DNA from: Globodera rostochiensis | Lineage: Eukaryota > Nematoda > Chromadorea > Rhabditida > Heteroderidae | Direction of reading: 5' to 3' | DNA: 64,000 nucleotides | Assembly (NCBI GenBank): GCA_018350325.1 | Contig: JAEVLN010000034.1 | Coordinates: 310,001-374,000, forward strand | The notes under the pieces: generated by a model | What the model saw: only the letters and a program-made list of their open reading frames with translations | What the model was told of the DNA's origin: nothing | The model's database searches: none | In this document: one piece after another, positions 63,529 to 64,000 of the stretch | Position numbering within the stretch: position 1 is the first letter of the stretch | Layout: each line of letters starts with the position of its first letter | Made by a program: the position numbers and the translations under genes

Positions 63529-64000
63529 CTGCAAGCCTAAAAAAAAATTTAAGAAAAAAAAAATTGAAAAATCCTAAAAAAATTAATTCATAAGACTGAA
63601 TAAGTGTTTACACAACGCGACCCAGTTTACAAACAATTTAATTTTGCATTAAAAGTAGATGAACACACGAACCCCCATGTAAATTTCGTGAATTTTTTTT
63701 GAACAAAAAAAAATCTAAAAAATCAGAAAAAGCCCAACAATTTTCGGAATTGAATCCTCAAGAAATTCAATCCTGTCTTTCTGAATTTTTTGAACAAAAA
63801 TCTGAAAAATCAATAAAAGCCCAACAATTTTCGGAATTGAAGACAAGAAATTCACCTGTCTTTCTGAATTTTTTGAAAAATTTAAAAAAAAAATAGTTGA
63901 AAGCCCTCTCAGAAAATGTTCAGTGAAAGCCCAACCAACAATTTTCGGAATTGAATCCTCAAGAAATGCAATCCAGTTAAGCTTAAGCGTCGTTCAACTG
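63529..64000. repeat. RPC1 intron with tandem GAATTGAATCCTCAAGAAAT units
   Basis: From 63700 to the window end, units of about 90-105 bp containing CCCAACAATTTTCGGAATTGAA and CTGTCTTTCTGAATTTTTTGAA repeat at least three times. No exon is visible; the 5' exons of RPC1 must lie beyond the edge. Confidence 0.7.

Overview
The window is eukaryotic. Its genes are broken into many short exons with GT-AG (a few GC-AG) introns of about 40-100 bp, plus longer introns packed with repeats. The recognisable proteins are conserved animal ones: a Pumilio/PUF RNA-binding protein, a rhodopsin-type chemoreceptor-like receptor, NPRL2, PIG-F and the largest subunit of RNA polymerase III. Compact introns, a serpentine receptor of nematode chemoreceptor appearance, a same-strand cluster with short gene spacing, and a family of small secreted cysteine-containing proteins suggest a nematode, possibly a plant-parasitic tylenchid. 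The organism is inference; the gene identities rest on exon-by-exon reading.

Layout. 0-10.5 kb: a Pumilio gene on the minus strand with internally duplicated repeat exons. A 3.66-kb segment (5' half of that gene plus a truncated Helitron N-terminal ORF) is duplicated in tandem. 10.9-17.3 kb: two minisatellite blocks with higher-order repeats of about 1,345 and 693 bp, each followed by a GC-rich hairpin. 17.3-20 kb: hAT-like transposase relics. 20.5-28.2 kb and 37.2-40.6 kb: three plus-strand paralogs of an unrecognised small secreted protein family (81-88 aa, near-invariant signal-peptide exon, divergent mature exon with the spacing C-x7-C-x12/13-C-x6/7-C). Each sits in a repeated module of upstream tandem repeats, conserved promoter, an intron holding a hAT-type miniature element, and (for two copies) a downstream foldback element. 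28.5-31.5 kb: a 7TM receptor gene, minus strand. 32.9-35.8 kb: a 116-bp satellite with 24 full monomers of unchanging length. 42.2-63.5 kb: a minus-strand cluster in the order RPC1, PIGF, NPRL2, with short gaps that fit an operon.

Functionally the right half carries housekeeping genes: tRNA/5S transcription (RPC1), GPI-anchor synthesis (PIGF) and the amino-acid branch of TORC1 control (NPRL2 in GATOR1). The left half is accessory and repeat-driven. Mobile elements, mostly non-autonomous hAT-type elements with 8-bp target duplications and palindromic or tandemly expanded interiors, fill nearly all introns and intergenic space. In two host genes, tandem duplications have copied a splice acceptor together with the start of its exon. 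Splice junctions are my own readings without transcript data.
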